This document shows, in pieces, positions 25,149 to 36,487 of a DNA stretch of 64,000 nucleotides (its first letter is position 1; the number at the start of each line of letters is the position of its first letter). Source of the stretch: Petrolisthes cinctipes (lineage: Eukaryota; Arthropoda; Malacostraca; Decapoda; Porcellanidae); NCBI GenBank assembly GCA_033782935.1, contig JAWQEG010001350.1, positions 195,001 through 259,000 of the forward strand. The letters are read 5' to 3'. The notes beneath the pieces are model-generated. The model worked only from the letters and a program-made list of their open reading frames with translations, ran no database searches and was not told the DNA's origin. The translations under genes and the position numbers were made by a program.

Positions 25149-25700
25149 ATAGGAGGGTCCACGAATTGTAGTTCTGAGTCTAGGCCGCTAGGTGGCTCTA
25201 CTATCGTCTCAGGCCAGGAAAATGAAAGTGTGGAATATATGAAATATCAAATTAAATTAGGACATTTCTACATATTTCTGAAAAATATATTTTTCCATTT
25301 CTTTTTTGGGAGCATGGAACGTATTAGCATTCCATAAAATTCTTTCAATTTACCAGTACGATATGTTTAACTTTGCTGAGCATGTTCGTCACAGTACACT
25401 TTCGGTGCAAATTTTCCATAGTTTCTTTTTGTATCAAGGAACAATATTTACTATATTTACCTAAATATATCTTCACACTGAGTTCCTTTTTCATTTATTT
25501 ATCTTTCCATATTACATACATTTGTGCATTATCTCGAACGTTTACCGAAATATACATAGTTCGTAACTGACAAAAACAAAACTAGACCAGCTTTAACTCC
25601 TGCGGCAGCGTGATTCGCGGCCTTCTCAACTTCTCAAGTTCTCTCTCCAGCGGCTTCATTCATTATTCTTTGTGATTCAGCCACTCAGTGAACAAGAAAA

Positions 25701-26114
25701 ATGGAATCCAACACGTGCGAGAAGTGGACAGTAGTGCAGCTCAGGCAATATCTACGAGAAAGAAAAGTTCCCCATTCGGGATACAAGAAAGAAAAACTAA
25801 TACAACTGGTGAAAAACTCATTGGAAAATCCTGGTTTACTGGACTTAGTTGAACCACTGGATGGAGAAAATGTGAGTGAGGAGAGAAGAACTGTGGATGT
25901 GAATGGGCATAAAGTGATATTCCCAGATCCTAATTCACTAACAGATTGGGAAGAGGACCTCACAACCATACCCCAAATAACCTCAGCTTACTGTTTGTTA
26001 TATTTGCACAAGCGAGGTTGGTCAGAAAATCGCCTGGAAAACTTTGAGAAAGAGAGAGGGATTCAGATGTGTCATGATAATCACATCAATGATGTTATTT
26101 TAAAAAGGCTCTGA
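25701..26114 (+). pseudogene. SAP-domain accessory gene of the transposon, disrupted
   Basis: The first 137 codons start with a SAP motif (WTVVQLRQYLRERKVPHSGY, then KKEKLIQLVKNSL, residues ~9-40), a DNA-binding helix-extended-loop-helix. A segment (DWEEDLTTIPQITSAYCLLY) follows that resembles transposon-associated SAP proteins. The frame stops at 26114. The +1-shifted frame stays open and protein-like (SERVFNHVSRMLLQVKCHSY) until about 26220, where a MITE is inserted at 26226. The shifted frame also stays open briefly beyond the MITE (after 26836). So this looks like a longer gene broken by one frameshift and one insertion. Any downstream nuclease domain expected in such elements is not visible. 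Confidence 0.65.
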
Positions 26115-26225
26115 GAGAGTCTTTAATCATGTTTCACGAATGCTTCTTCAGGTTAAATGTCATTCATATCTAACCTGTAGAAGCAGAAGTGAAAGGGTGT
26201 CAATACAGGCTCCTCCTCTGTACTA

Positions 26226-26834
26226 CAGGGTGTATCGCGACATATAGCATTAACTTACACAAGAGATATAAAATATAATTTTGAGTATATTTTGTTCTAT
26301 AAAGTATGCTGTGTGTGATCTCAGTAAAATACAATGAATACTGATAAAAACTATTTTAACTTGTGTTGTCAAATGGCGGTGAGCTTCGGAGGGAGTGGAA
26401 GCCTAATATAGTTTTCGGACCAAAGAGGCCTTATTTATTTCATCTTAATAAGTTTGATCATGATTGCAATATTTATGTGCTGTTCTATAACGTACATTGA
26501 ATAATATTTTCAATGCAGAGGGATAATACCAGGCCTGTATAAGAAGAAAATCCGTGAAATGTAGGGAAATGACGAGGATTGCAGCTGGCATTATGTCGGT
26601 AAAGTTTACCTAACCTTCAAAAGATATTAACCATATTTCGTCGAATATTATTTATAGGCTTCCACTCCCTCCGAAGCTCACCGCCATTTGACAATACAAG
26701 TTAAAATAGTTTTTATCAGTATTCATTGTACTTTACTGAGATCACACACAGCATACTTTATAGAACAAAATATACTCAAAATTATATTTTATATCTCTGG
26801 TGTAAGTTAATGATATACGTCGCGATACACCCTG
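26226..26834. mobile_element. 609-bp mariner-like MITE nested in the SAP gene
   Basis: Starts CAGGGTGTATCGCGAC and ends with the exact inverse GTCGCGATACACCCTG. The inverted arms run about 180 bp each (26226-26407, 26654-26834) with few mismatches. It is flanked by TA on both sides (26224-26225, 26835-26836). Non-coding. Confidence 0.85.
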
Positions 26835-27110
26835 TATATTACCCTAAACATAATCTGTATCAGTTTAGTTGTAGTGTTGGCAGAAAGGTAGTGATTTTTC
26901 TGTTGGTGTATCCTGCTGTCTGATGAGCCTTTATATATTTTACGTGCTAGAAGGGTTGTATATTGTGCAATATTTTTTCTTTTTAGTTAAGCTCCCACCA
27001 AAGTATTAAGCAATTTTTGTCCCGTAGCATCCTTTTGCCTCCTATTTAGGGTTTCTTTTTTTTTTTTTTTTTTACAAACATAGCCTATCCAAATAATCCC
27101 ACAGCAGGAC

Positions 27111-28357
27111 TGGTGCTAGGTAGTTTTTATTAATTTTGTGCAATTTGTTTCAGACATTGTAGTCATTACTTAAGGTACTGTATTTTTCCTCAATAAAGCA
27201 AGTTTAATATTTATGTTTCTCTATCCATACCAATGTCTTCTTATTTCATGTTGAAAATGGAATTTCTTTAGCTTGATTCTGGCCAAGTATGTTCTATCTT
27301 GGATACTCACCTTTAAACCTTGCTGATGTCCCCTATTTTATACTCTTATCAATTTAAATACTGTACCTGTAATTTGTAGGGACAATACTGGGCATACAGT
27401 ATAAACAGTACGGTACCTATATAATATATACTCATAGAAAAAAGCAAATATTTATTTGTTTTACCAGAGTTATAAGGGTACACATTAGAAGATACATTTT
27501 TGATCACATGATATGATGCTAGGTAGTTTTTATTAATTTTGTGCAATATATATTATGTGCAATTTGTTTCAGACATTGTAGTCATTACTTAAAGTACTGT
27601 ATTTTTCCTCAATAAAGCAAGTTTAATATTTATGTTTCTCTATCCATACCAATGTCTTCTTATTTCATGTTGAAAATGGAATTTCTTTAGCTTGATTCTG
27701 GCCAAGTATGTTCTATCTTGGATACTCACCTTTAAACCTTGCTGATGTCCCCTATTTTATACTCTTATCAATTTAAATACTGTACCTGTAATTTGTAGGG
27801 ACAATACTGGGCATACAGTATAAACAGTACGGTACCTATATAATATATACTCATAGAAAAAAGCAAATATTTATTTGTTTTACCAGAGTTATAAGGGTAC
27901 ACATTAGAAGATACATTTTTGATCACATGATATGATGCTAGGTAGTTTTTATTAATTTTGTGCAATATATATTATGTGCAATTTGTTTCAGACATTGTAG
28001 TCATTACTTAAAGTACTGTATTTTTCCTCAATAAAGCAAGTTTAATATTTATGTTTCTCTATCCATACCAATGTCTTCTTATTTCATGTTGAAAATGGAA
28101 TTTCTTTAGCTTGATTCTGGCCAAGTATGTTCTATCTTGGATACTCACCTTTAAACCTTGCTGATGTCCCCTATTTTATACTCTTATCAATTTAAATACT
28201 GTACCTGTAATTTGTAGGGACAATACTGGGCATACAGTATAAACAGTACGGTACCTATATAATATATACTCATAGAAAAAAGCAAATATTTATTTGTTTT
28301 ACCAGAGTTATAAGGGTACACAGTAGAAGATACATTTTTGATCACATGATATGATGC
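27111..28357. repeat. 419-bp tandem repeat, three near-identical units
   Basis: The block GCTAGGTAGTTTTTATTAAT...TATGATGCTA repeats at a 419-bp period, with nearly no differences between units 2 and 3. Unit 1 lacks a short ATATATTATGTGCA insert. Each unit carries AATAAA. Located between the two convergent transposon genes. The ~60-codon minus-strand frames in each unit are by-products. Confidence 0.95.
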
Positions 28358-28500
28358 TACCTCATCCACCAACATGCTGGTGTTGTGTCTGGAAGAGTGG
28401 CAGCTATGAACTGGATCAAGATTCAGACAACTGAATTTCAGTCCAATTCATAGCTGCTACTGTAAACAGATACAGCACCAGCATCTTGATGGACGAGGTG
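28354..28500. repeat. Imperfect foldback at the transposase 3' end
   Basis: CTCATCCACCAACATGCTGG...GTGGCAGCTATGAACTGGAT is followed by an imperfect inverse ATTCATAGCTGCTAC...CACCAGCATCTTGATGGACG. Arms of about 55-60 bp lie just downstream of the transposase stop codon. Confidence 0.6.
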
Positions 28501-28558
28501 GCCTCAAGCCATATGGTCACAATACATAAAGGGGAAACAGGACAAAGTACAGTAACAC

Positions 28559-31284
28559 CTATTCACTCAGTAATGGAGGCTCCATGTTACACATTACTGC
28601 AATTACAACCAGAAGCTGATCTAGTAAAGGCCATAAACTTATATCCATTGCTTGTGACAATATTTTGTAATTTTTCATTCGCTCTATAGCCCTTTCAACA
28701 TGGATTCGCAGCGATGCAACCTCCCTTGTTTGTGTTATTTCGTTCTGATTTAAAATCTTATGACTGCTTCCATTCCTCTTTCTGGTGAAAGGAGGAATAT
28801 GCAACTTTGCTTTTTTTTCAAGTAGTAAGTCAGCAATGTTAAAGCCACGGTCTACCATAACTGCATCTCTAGGATCAATTTTTTCCACAAACTCCTTTTC
28901 TGTTATGTGCCTATCAGAAGTATTACCCCCATAAATACTTGAAACAAAGGAAATTAATCCTGTTGGAGTTATCCCCACCAAAGCTTTGGCGGTGTTGTGA
29001 TGCTTGTAGGTGGAATATGTAGCAGCTTGAGCAGTACAATTTCCTGGTTTCACAGTGAAAAACTCTGTACAATCCAGTATTATCCTTGTATCACTGTATT
29101 TAGAGGGATAATTTTCTGGCAGATTATTTCTCACAGTTTCCTGTGTTGGCCATTTAAGCCATCTCTTGAAAATTGTATGCAACACGTTAATCCATGTCAT
29201 TACTACACAGCTGACATAACTTTTGCTGACTCCAAACAGGTCAGCAAGCCATCTCTTCCTCATTCCTTCTCTAATATATATCAAAGTTAAGAGATACTCA
29301 TCAAACTGGGAATTAGCTTTTGATCTACCTCTTCTACTCAGCTTTACTTTCTTATTGAAGTGCTTTGGCCCTTTCCAATAGTTTATTTTTTTAATTTTCC
29401 TCTGAATAATATCAAATATGCCACACAATATTTTTTTGGACTGCATACCAGTATACTTTCGAACAGATTTGTCACTCTGCAGAACCTTTTCCTTGAAGGA
29501 CAGTCGAAGCACAGAGTTCTTTTCGGCTGCACAGGCATGGGCAAACTGTAATGAAGAAAGAATACCTTAGTATTAGGTAACAATGGTACTAAAATATTCA
29601 TGACAATGCCGCAGTACAGGCGCTCCTTAACATTAAATGTTTTAACATTGCAGTTTTGCTTTTCACAGTTTTGACTATGGGGAGGCTGGGAGGAGTTCCT
29701 GCATCATAGTCTTAAGAGGCCACCTAGTTTTAATAATTATCTTTAGCTTCTTAACTGAAGTAGTAAATAAAATGGCTTTAAACATACAAACAATACTTTA
29801 ACCTATTTATATAATAAAATAGATGGTCCAGGGGTGTTTTTAAGGGGGCAGCATAGCCTATTTTCAAAGATTCATAGGGGTTACTATTACCTAAACCCAG
29901 TTAATGTTAAGGGACAATGGTATAAGAGAGGAGAAAATTGCTAGATGTTCTCCAGTACAATACTTCTTTTTTTCTACAATTTGTTAAAGAGCTGAAAGAA
30001 TAGATAAAAAGGATTCCAGTTTTGCTATTACTGATTACTACTGATATGCATTATATTTTGGAAATTAAGCAAATAAAGATACAACATTAAATCTATTAAC
30101 CAACCATTTCATGTGTTTGGGTTTCAGCATGACAAACAGGCTGACTTATCTGCATCCCAAAATCTACTGGTTCACTAGCATCTGTAGTATCCCGGGAAAC
30201 TGAGGAATAAGTGTGGTCTCTGTGTGGCTCAGGAGTTGCTGAAATATTAAAAAAAAAAAAAAAAAAATTAATTAATACATATAAAACAAGTACGGATGAC
30301 AAAAAACACATCTCCATATTATCCAGACCATAAAAGGAGTGGACTACTTTTGGCTTACCTTATTCTAATCTCAAATGATTGGTTTTTAATAATCTCTTCA
30401 TGAATTGTTATGTAATGCTCGTGTTTACATAACCATACATATATAGGCTTACATACAGTTTCCCACTGCTCTCATTACGTCTGAATAACTATATATATCT
30501 TAAATATACATATATATAACAGTGTATATACCAGTGTATATATACATACATATTCACTGGTCACCTGGTTACAATAACTTTCGATTCATGTCCACTTCCT
30601 ATTTCCTTTGAAATATAATTTCAAACATATCCATTTTTGTGCCGAAAAATTTCTTTGTTGCTACATAAACTTTCCCTTAATTATATTGGGTGTAGGCTAC
30701 TCATGTGTTCAGCACATTATCAAATTGCTTTGGTGGCAAAAATGGATCATGATCTCCCTGAATACAGCTATTCTCTTGATAATTTTTCACATTCATTTCT
30801 TACCTATTAAATATGATGCTTGATCCATATTGCTATGTATGTCAACTTCAGCTCCAATGACATCCACATCTTCAATGATGATTGGCTCTGGTACAGGGTC
30901 TTGCTGGAGGACATCAACATCTGGCTTTACGAGATCAATTTCATGTTGTATAGCATCACTATTACTTTGCCAGACATTTCGTGATCTCTGTGAATGTTTC
31001 TTGCCCCAGTCGTTGTAATTAAAAAGTTCTGGGTCAGGATGGAAAGAGGATGGTCTAGTTTCTTCCCAATTATTAAAATGTCTGGAGCATACTCTGTGAA
31101 ACCTAGTGGCCTTCCATCCCGCACCTCGTTTGCATCGGCTTTCCCACAACTTTCTTCGTTTTGGTTCTCTTTTCACTGATGGAAATTTCGCCCATCCTTT
31201 GACATTGGTAATTTCTGGCCATTTGTCAGCACTTTTCTTTGAACTAGACTTGCAGTCGGCCACTGCACACACAAACACAGTCAT
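28559..31284 (-). CDS. THAP + DDE transposase, three exons
   Basis: Exon 1 (31284-30804, ATG at 31284) encodes a THAP zinc finger: CAVADC, then W and KLWESRC, then VCSRHF, with HPDP after it (C2CH pattern). The donor is TAATAG|GTAAGA. Exon 2 (30238-30105) follows a long T tract ending TTTCAG and gives ATPEPHRDHTYSSVSR to THEM; its donor GTTGGT is weak. Exon 3 (29545-28559) follows TTCATTACAG and encodes the DDE nuclease: Asp in RIILDCTEFF, Asp in VMVDRGFN, Glu in HVERAIERMK. Phases agree (exon 1 to 2 split codon, exon 2 to 3 phase 0). An in-frame ATG at 31362 would add 26 residues; 31284 puts the start beside the finger. No stops interrupt it, so the protein may be active. Confidence 0.8.
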
Positions 31285-31984
31285 GTTGACTCCAAAAGGC
31301 TTGACTCCGCTTGAGAATCTCGGCCGAAGACGACGTGTTGTTATTGTTGACGTTCTGCACACGTGGAATGGAGTGATAATCGTGCGCCCGGCAGCGTGGC
31401 AAACATATGAGAACTCATGCCATTCATCACTATCGCTTCATTTTATCAATCCTTATTTCCATCTTATCAGACAGTTACATAGATTTATAATTTTTTTAAT
31501 CGTCTTTCCTTAGTTTCTGAGTGTATATAATATAATTTCAGTAAGCATTGGATGTTAAAAATTTGCAAAAATAGCTCTCCATCGGATCCTGCCCTTCCAG
31601 GTGTCTACTATGTTCTCATAGATTTATACCTTTTATACAAGGATGATGTACATATTGATAATAGAAAATATATATTGTTATAAGTACTGAACACTATAAC
31701 TTGTGTGTAAATACATCATAAGCTGAGGAACAAATACTATATAAATACTAATTGATTACCCCAAAAACACTGGGTTCCACACTATTGAGGATCGAGACTA
31801 GAGCCACCTAGCGGCCTAGACTCAGAACTACAATTCGTGGACCCTCCTATTGTTATTAGCCTAAAGCCCTAAACTAACCCTCTCTCTCTCACTCTCTCTC
31901 TCTGGTATGACCTTGAAAGCGGGGTGAAGCAGTGAGCACTGTAGTGTCCTTCCTATCCCTTCCCTCAGTCCAGTACCAGTAGTG

Positions 31985-32580
31985 TAGATCAAGTGGGTTT
32001 GGGTCCTATTACAACACACACACACACTTGCTGCCTGTACTGATGATAAAATATTACAAGATACTAATATTGATCAGTCCTATATCAGTAGTGGGTTTTA
32101 GACCTATTCCAATTCTCTAACACACACACACACACACACACACACTTGCTGTCCGTACTGATGATAAAATCACAAGATACTAATATTGATCAGTCCTATA
32201 TCAGTAGTGGGTTTTGGTCCTATTACAACACACATACAGACACACACACACACACCCCACAGGCAATATATCACAAGATACTATAATCCAACATTGTCTA
32301 TTGTCCAACAACAGGTCTTCCTTTATAACCTTGAAATGTAAAGGTTTTAGTGGTTTATATCTGTAATTATTATGTAGTGAAGTACTTGTTGTCTATTGTC
32401 CAACAATAGGTGTTTCATGTTATGGTTTTAGTCGACGTTTATGTCTGTAATTATTATGTAGTGAAATACTTGTTGTATATTGTCCAACAACAGGTCTTCC
32501 TTTATAACCGTGATATGTAAAGGTTTTAGTCGTTTATGTCTTTAATTATTATGTAGTGAAGTACTTGTTGGAATACAGAT
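31985..32580. repeat. (CA)n-flanked and TTTATAACCTTGA tandem repeats
   Basis: 31985-32290: three units of (CA)n plus ACTAATATTGATCAGTCCTA. 32320-32580: three units of AGGTCTTCCTTTATAACC...TGTAATTATTATGTAGTGAA. No gene is seen between 31849 and 33580. Confidence 0.85.
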
Positions 32581-33060
32581 GAAATAAATTATCAACTTTA
32601 AAGGGTAAATCATCACCAGTAGTAAACAGGAAGTGTAAAAATAGTATAGAGCTACTTTTGTAGTTCATATGTAACAAAACGTTGTTACGAGTTGTAGAGC
32701 AGAAGGTGAAAGGAAACAATTATTGTTTTAAAACCCTTACAAGAGCCATGGTGCCACAAATACAGTGTTGTATTGTACCTTTAAAGCTGGTCATACACAC
32801 ACAGGTCGACAAACGAGACACACACACACACACACACAAACACAGGCCACGAAGGCAGCCTCATGAAAATACAAACAGTATATTTCAGACCACTGTAATG
32901 ACGACGTAAATCTGTAGTAGGATAGTTAAGAGGTCCTTGAGGTCTTTGTAATATAATTATAGTCTTTGTAGTTAAGGACTCAAGGGCTTAAAGCCGGCCA
33001 TACATACGCACGGTCTGTCCGGCCGACGAAGCTTGAAGCGGCCTGTGTGTATAAGGCACA

Positions 33061-33077
33061 GGGGGGGGGGGGGGGGT
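33061..33077. repeat. Poly-G run of about 17
   Basis: An uninterrupted G tract between two blocks rich in CCGGCC. A likely quadruplex former and a likely source of sequencing length error. Confidence 0.9.
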
Positions 33078-33124
33078 TCATCCGGCCAGGCCTGTTCCAA
33101 CGGCCGGATGAAAATCAGTCGGAG

Positions 33125-33357
33125 TACTAAGGAAAATCACACAAACCTAATGATCTTTATGAGAATGTGTGCTTTTACTATATTAACTACATTAATTATT
33201 TTTATGGTGAAGAAAATTTACAAGTTCCCTAATTTATTTTTATTGCAAATGTAATGCAACTGACGACAGAATACACAATAAATTATACACATCTCAATAC
33301 TTATCCTTCTGTAACTTACAAATACTTGAATGTATCTAAGGTCATATTGCTTAGAAG
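33125..33357 (+). repeat. Interspersed repeat R2, copy 1
   Basis: About 230 bp sharing TGTGTGCTTTTACTATATTAAC, GTAACTTACAAATAC and TAAGGTCATATTGCTTAGAA-type blocks with the reverse complement of 59998-60215. No coding logic. Confidence 0.7.
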
Positions 33358-33583
33358 GTAATAGGTACATTAAAGTCAGGATATAAATAACATAATAATT
33401 ATAAGCCTAGTTAGTCTTGAAGAGAAAGTTTAGTATTGTAAACAAGACTCCTTTCTATAACCTTGAAAAGTTACAAGTTATTTATAAATAGTTGATACCG
33501 TAGTGAGAGTAACATATAGTAAGCCTATTATAGTTATTTATAAATAGTTTATTCCGTAGTGAAAGTAACATATAGGCTTGGGG

Positions 33584-33745
33584 CCTAATATCCATTTCAG
33601 GGACAGTGAGTCATCGTTTTTCACAAATATCTTTCAAACTAATTAATTGATCGGAATGGTACTTTGACACAGTGTACAAGACACTTTCCGCTAGTTTCTG
33701 GTAATATAGGACATTGACAATTGATGTTAGTGAAGGTGTTTACTC
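33584..33745 (+). repeat. Left arm of a ~165-bp inverted repeat
   Basis: GGCCTAATATCCATTTCAGG through GTTAGTGAAGGTGTTTACTC is matched in reverse complement at 35344-35507. The arms enclose about 1.6 kb. They could be terminal repeats of a non-autonomous element. No target duplication was recognised. Confidence 0.75.
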
Positions 33746-33834
33746 TTGACGTTTAAAGGCAAAGTTAGGCTACATGAGACGCCAAGACGTCCGCTACCTC
33801 CATATGTCCCTTCCCACTCCCTCCTTCCCTCATC

Positions 33835-34160
33835 ATTACCTCCATTACCTGTATGTAATATACAAAGTTGTATGATTGGCCAGGACTAATTTACACATTG
33901 GAACGTCCACTACCCACCATCCCTTCCCTCATCATTACCTCCATTATCTGTATGTAATATACAAAGTTGTATGATTGGCCATTACTAATTTACACATTGT
34001 AACGTCCACTACCCACCATCCCTTCCCTCATCATTACCTCCATTATCTGTATGTAATATACAAAGTTGTATGATTGGACATTACTAATTTACACATTGTA
34101 ACGTCCACTACCCACCATCCCTTCCCTCATCATTACCTCCATTACCTGTATGTAATATAC
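33835..34160. repeat. ~99-bp tandem repeat
   Basis: TTCCCTCATCATTACCTCCA recurs near 33835, 33924, 34023 and 34122, with GTATGTAATATACAAAGTTG and a TTACTAATTTACACATTGTA spacer. Confidence 0.9.
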
Positions 34161-34449
34161 AATATGTAATAAAATACCATATACCATTATATTATTCAAT
34201 AATATGAGAAAATTTAAAAGTGGTTTGACTTAACCATAATAGCCTAATGGTTAACTCTTGCCAACGTGGTGAGTCAGGTCTGAGGCAACACTAATAGAAT
34301 ACTAGAGTCTATTGGTGTTGGTCTGGGGTTCCATAAAAACACATGTGTAGTCTCCTCCACTGTAGTGATTTACTTGTGTACATCTGAAGGCCAGGATAAA
34401 GGAAGCCAAGCTTATGACAACAAGGGAAGTGTGGGAAGGTATAGTGAGA

Positions 34450-34690
34450 CTTTAAACATGAGTACTGGTGTATTGATAACATCTACAAACGTGTACATCC
34501 TGTAATTATCAACATGGGAAGAAGGTGTAGTGAGACTTGAAGGATGAGTACTGGTGTACATCCTGTAATTATCAACATGGGAAGGTGTAGTGACACTTCA
34601 AGGATGAGTATTGGTGTACTGATAACATCTACAAATGTGTACATCCTGTAATTATCAACATGGAGAGTAATTCCCAGGATGATTTGTTCT
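34450..34690. repeat. Tandem repeat with ATCCTGTAATTATCAACATG
   Basis: Three units of variable length (about 60-100 bp) sharing that 20-mer and GGATGAGTACTGGTGTA. A short (AG)n run follows at about 34781. Confidence 0.85.
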
Positions 34691-35141
34691 TTAATTAATA
34701 GTGACAAAGACTGTTAATAAAATTTATGTGATATGCTCAATTGTTTGCATCACTTTTCCACCTATTATGATTATAATATGAGAGAGAGAGAGAGAGAGAG
34801 CGATTTCATAATTCCCTCACCATCCTATTATGTAGTGTGATGTTTTTTGAATACCTTATCTTACCTGCTCGTAGTAAACACGTCAATACGGCGGGGTAAA
34901 GGAATTAATAGATGGTAATAGTAAGTACATTATATTGAGTAAATAAGGTGATAGTCATACCCTCTTTAGCCTAGGCTACTCCCGTTTATATAACTTTAGG
35001 ACATACAGTAATTAATGATTAAATGAATAAAGATTCTACAAACACCAACATATTTATGACATCCACTATTAATTATTATAACATAATAGAGTGGACAGGG
35101 AGGAAGGGACGGGATGGGGGATAATGGATGTTCATATACTG

Positions 35142-35308
35142 TACAGTCGGCGGCAGAAGTCCTGTCGCCTCACCTGTTTCACCGAGACACTCAGTGTTCA
35201 TGGACTCGAGAAATACACACGTTTTCTACACCTAATAATCCCGAGTCTATGAACATCGCGTGCCTCGGTGAAGCAAGTGAGGCGACAGGACTTTTGCCGC
35301 CGACTGTA
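35142..35308. mobile_element. 167-bp TA-target MITE, foldback
   Basis: TACAGTCGGCGGCAGAAGTC and its inverse end the element. The arms extend about 60 bp each, so almost the whole element is a hairpin. The first ~18 bp resemble the 38520-38897 MITE, suggesting related families. Confidence 0.85.
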
Positions 35309-35343
35309 CATATGTTGGTGATGTTAGACAACGTCCTGTTTGT

Positions 35344-35507
35344 CAAAAGTAAACGCCTTCACTAACATCATTTGGCAATGCCCTATATTACCAAACATTA
35401 GCGGAAGGTGTCTTGTACATTGTGTCAAAGTACAATTCCGATAAATTAATTAGTTTGAAAGATATATGTGAAAATGATGACGCACTGTCCCTGAAATGGA
35501 TTAGGCC
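35344..35507 (-). repeat. Right arm of the inverted repeat (partner of 33584-33745)
   Basis: Reverse-complement match including ACTAACATCATTTGGCAATG, TAGCGGAAGGTGTCTTGTAC and CACTGTCCCTGAAATGG. Confidence 0.75.
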
Positions 35508-36099
35508 CGAGTAGTAGCCCAGCACGGCTTGATTCTCTCTCTCTCTCCGCTTTGTAAAACCATTTATACACTTGTCTCAATAATATTTGATAAACTCAGT
35601 TACCTAAATCGGACACAAAGCAGATGCTCGGACCGCCAAAAGAGAGCCAGGGAGATAATGAGATCTGTTTCGTGGAAGGCAACGGAAGAAAGGACAACTG
35701 GGTCAAGGTCATGTACCCCGAGCCAATGAACACATCAACAGTTGTCTCCCTTGTTGTGCCACACAATCAGGCGATCTCACCAGCTACCCAGAAGGAATGA
35801 GAAATAGTAAAAGGGCTCTAATATCACGATCAATATTTAATGTCAATATTTGACAATAAATATTGATTGTGTGAGGGCGATATTGATGGTATTGACAATA
35901 CAAAATATGACTAAATTAGTATTGACGGGTTTGGAAATATTTCTGCTCTTGACAATATTTATTGAGGGTGTGAGGGGAGTAATGTTAATACTGATTCCAG
36001 TGTTAATGGTCAGTCTAATAAGAGAACGACAGACAGAATAGGCTATAGGGTGTGGTAGATGATGCCAAACTCCTCATTTCTGGATAGAACCAGTTCTCA

Positions 36100-36262
36100 C
36101 CAGTGGAAAAAGGTGAGAGGGAGGAGGGAAAACAAGCACTAACGAAATAAAAGGATCGAAGGGACAGTTGAAGAACTGAAAAGGATTGTCTGGGACCGAA
36201 GGGGCGCCCAAAACCTTAAAGTACTGCCCACATCACCGTAGGCAATAATTCCCTTACGAGGT
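36100..36262 (+). repeat. Interspersed repeat R1, copy 2
   Basis: Carries GGGACAGTTGAAGAACTGAA, GGGGCGCC and TACTGCCCACATCACCGTAG, diverged from copies at 5864 and 60588. Confidence 0.8.
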
Positions 36263-36487
36263 GTTGCTGTGTGTGTGTGTGTGTGGTGTAGTCTTACCTT
36301 TCTTCCTCCGAGCATGTAGCAATCCCAGGACTGTCTTGCCTTATGCAAGGATAAAGGAATAATATAATTATATTCACGTAACTCTGACCTTGTTACTATC
36401 ATAGCCTCCACATCTTTGTTCCTTTTCACACAAAACTTAATCTCCGCCCAATTGTGATTGAACCACATAATCTAACCTACAGACCAA

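Larger units (their letters stand above)
25151..31848. mobile_element. Complete ISL2EU-like DNA transposon, 6.7 kb
   Basis: Terminal inverted repeats of 50 bp match perfectly: 25151-25200 begins AGGAGGGTCCACGAATTGTA and 31799-31848 is its exact reverse complement. Both ends are flanked by AT (25149-25150, 31849-31850), consistent with a 2-bp AT target duplication. It contains a minus-strand THAP + DDE transposase in three exons and a convergent plus-strand SAP-domain gene. THAP+DDE_4 transposases with AT target sites are the pattern I associate with the ISL2EU superfamily. Secondary insertions (26226-26834) and a 419-bp array (27111-28357) lie between the genes. Confidence 0.85.
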
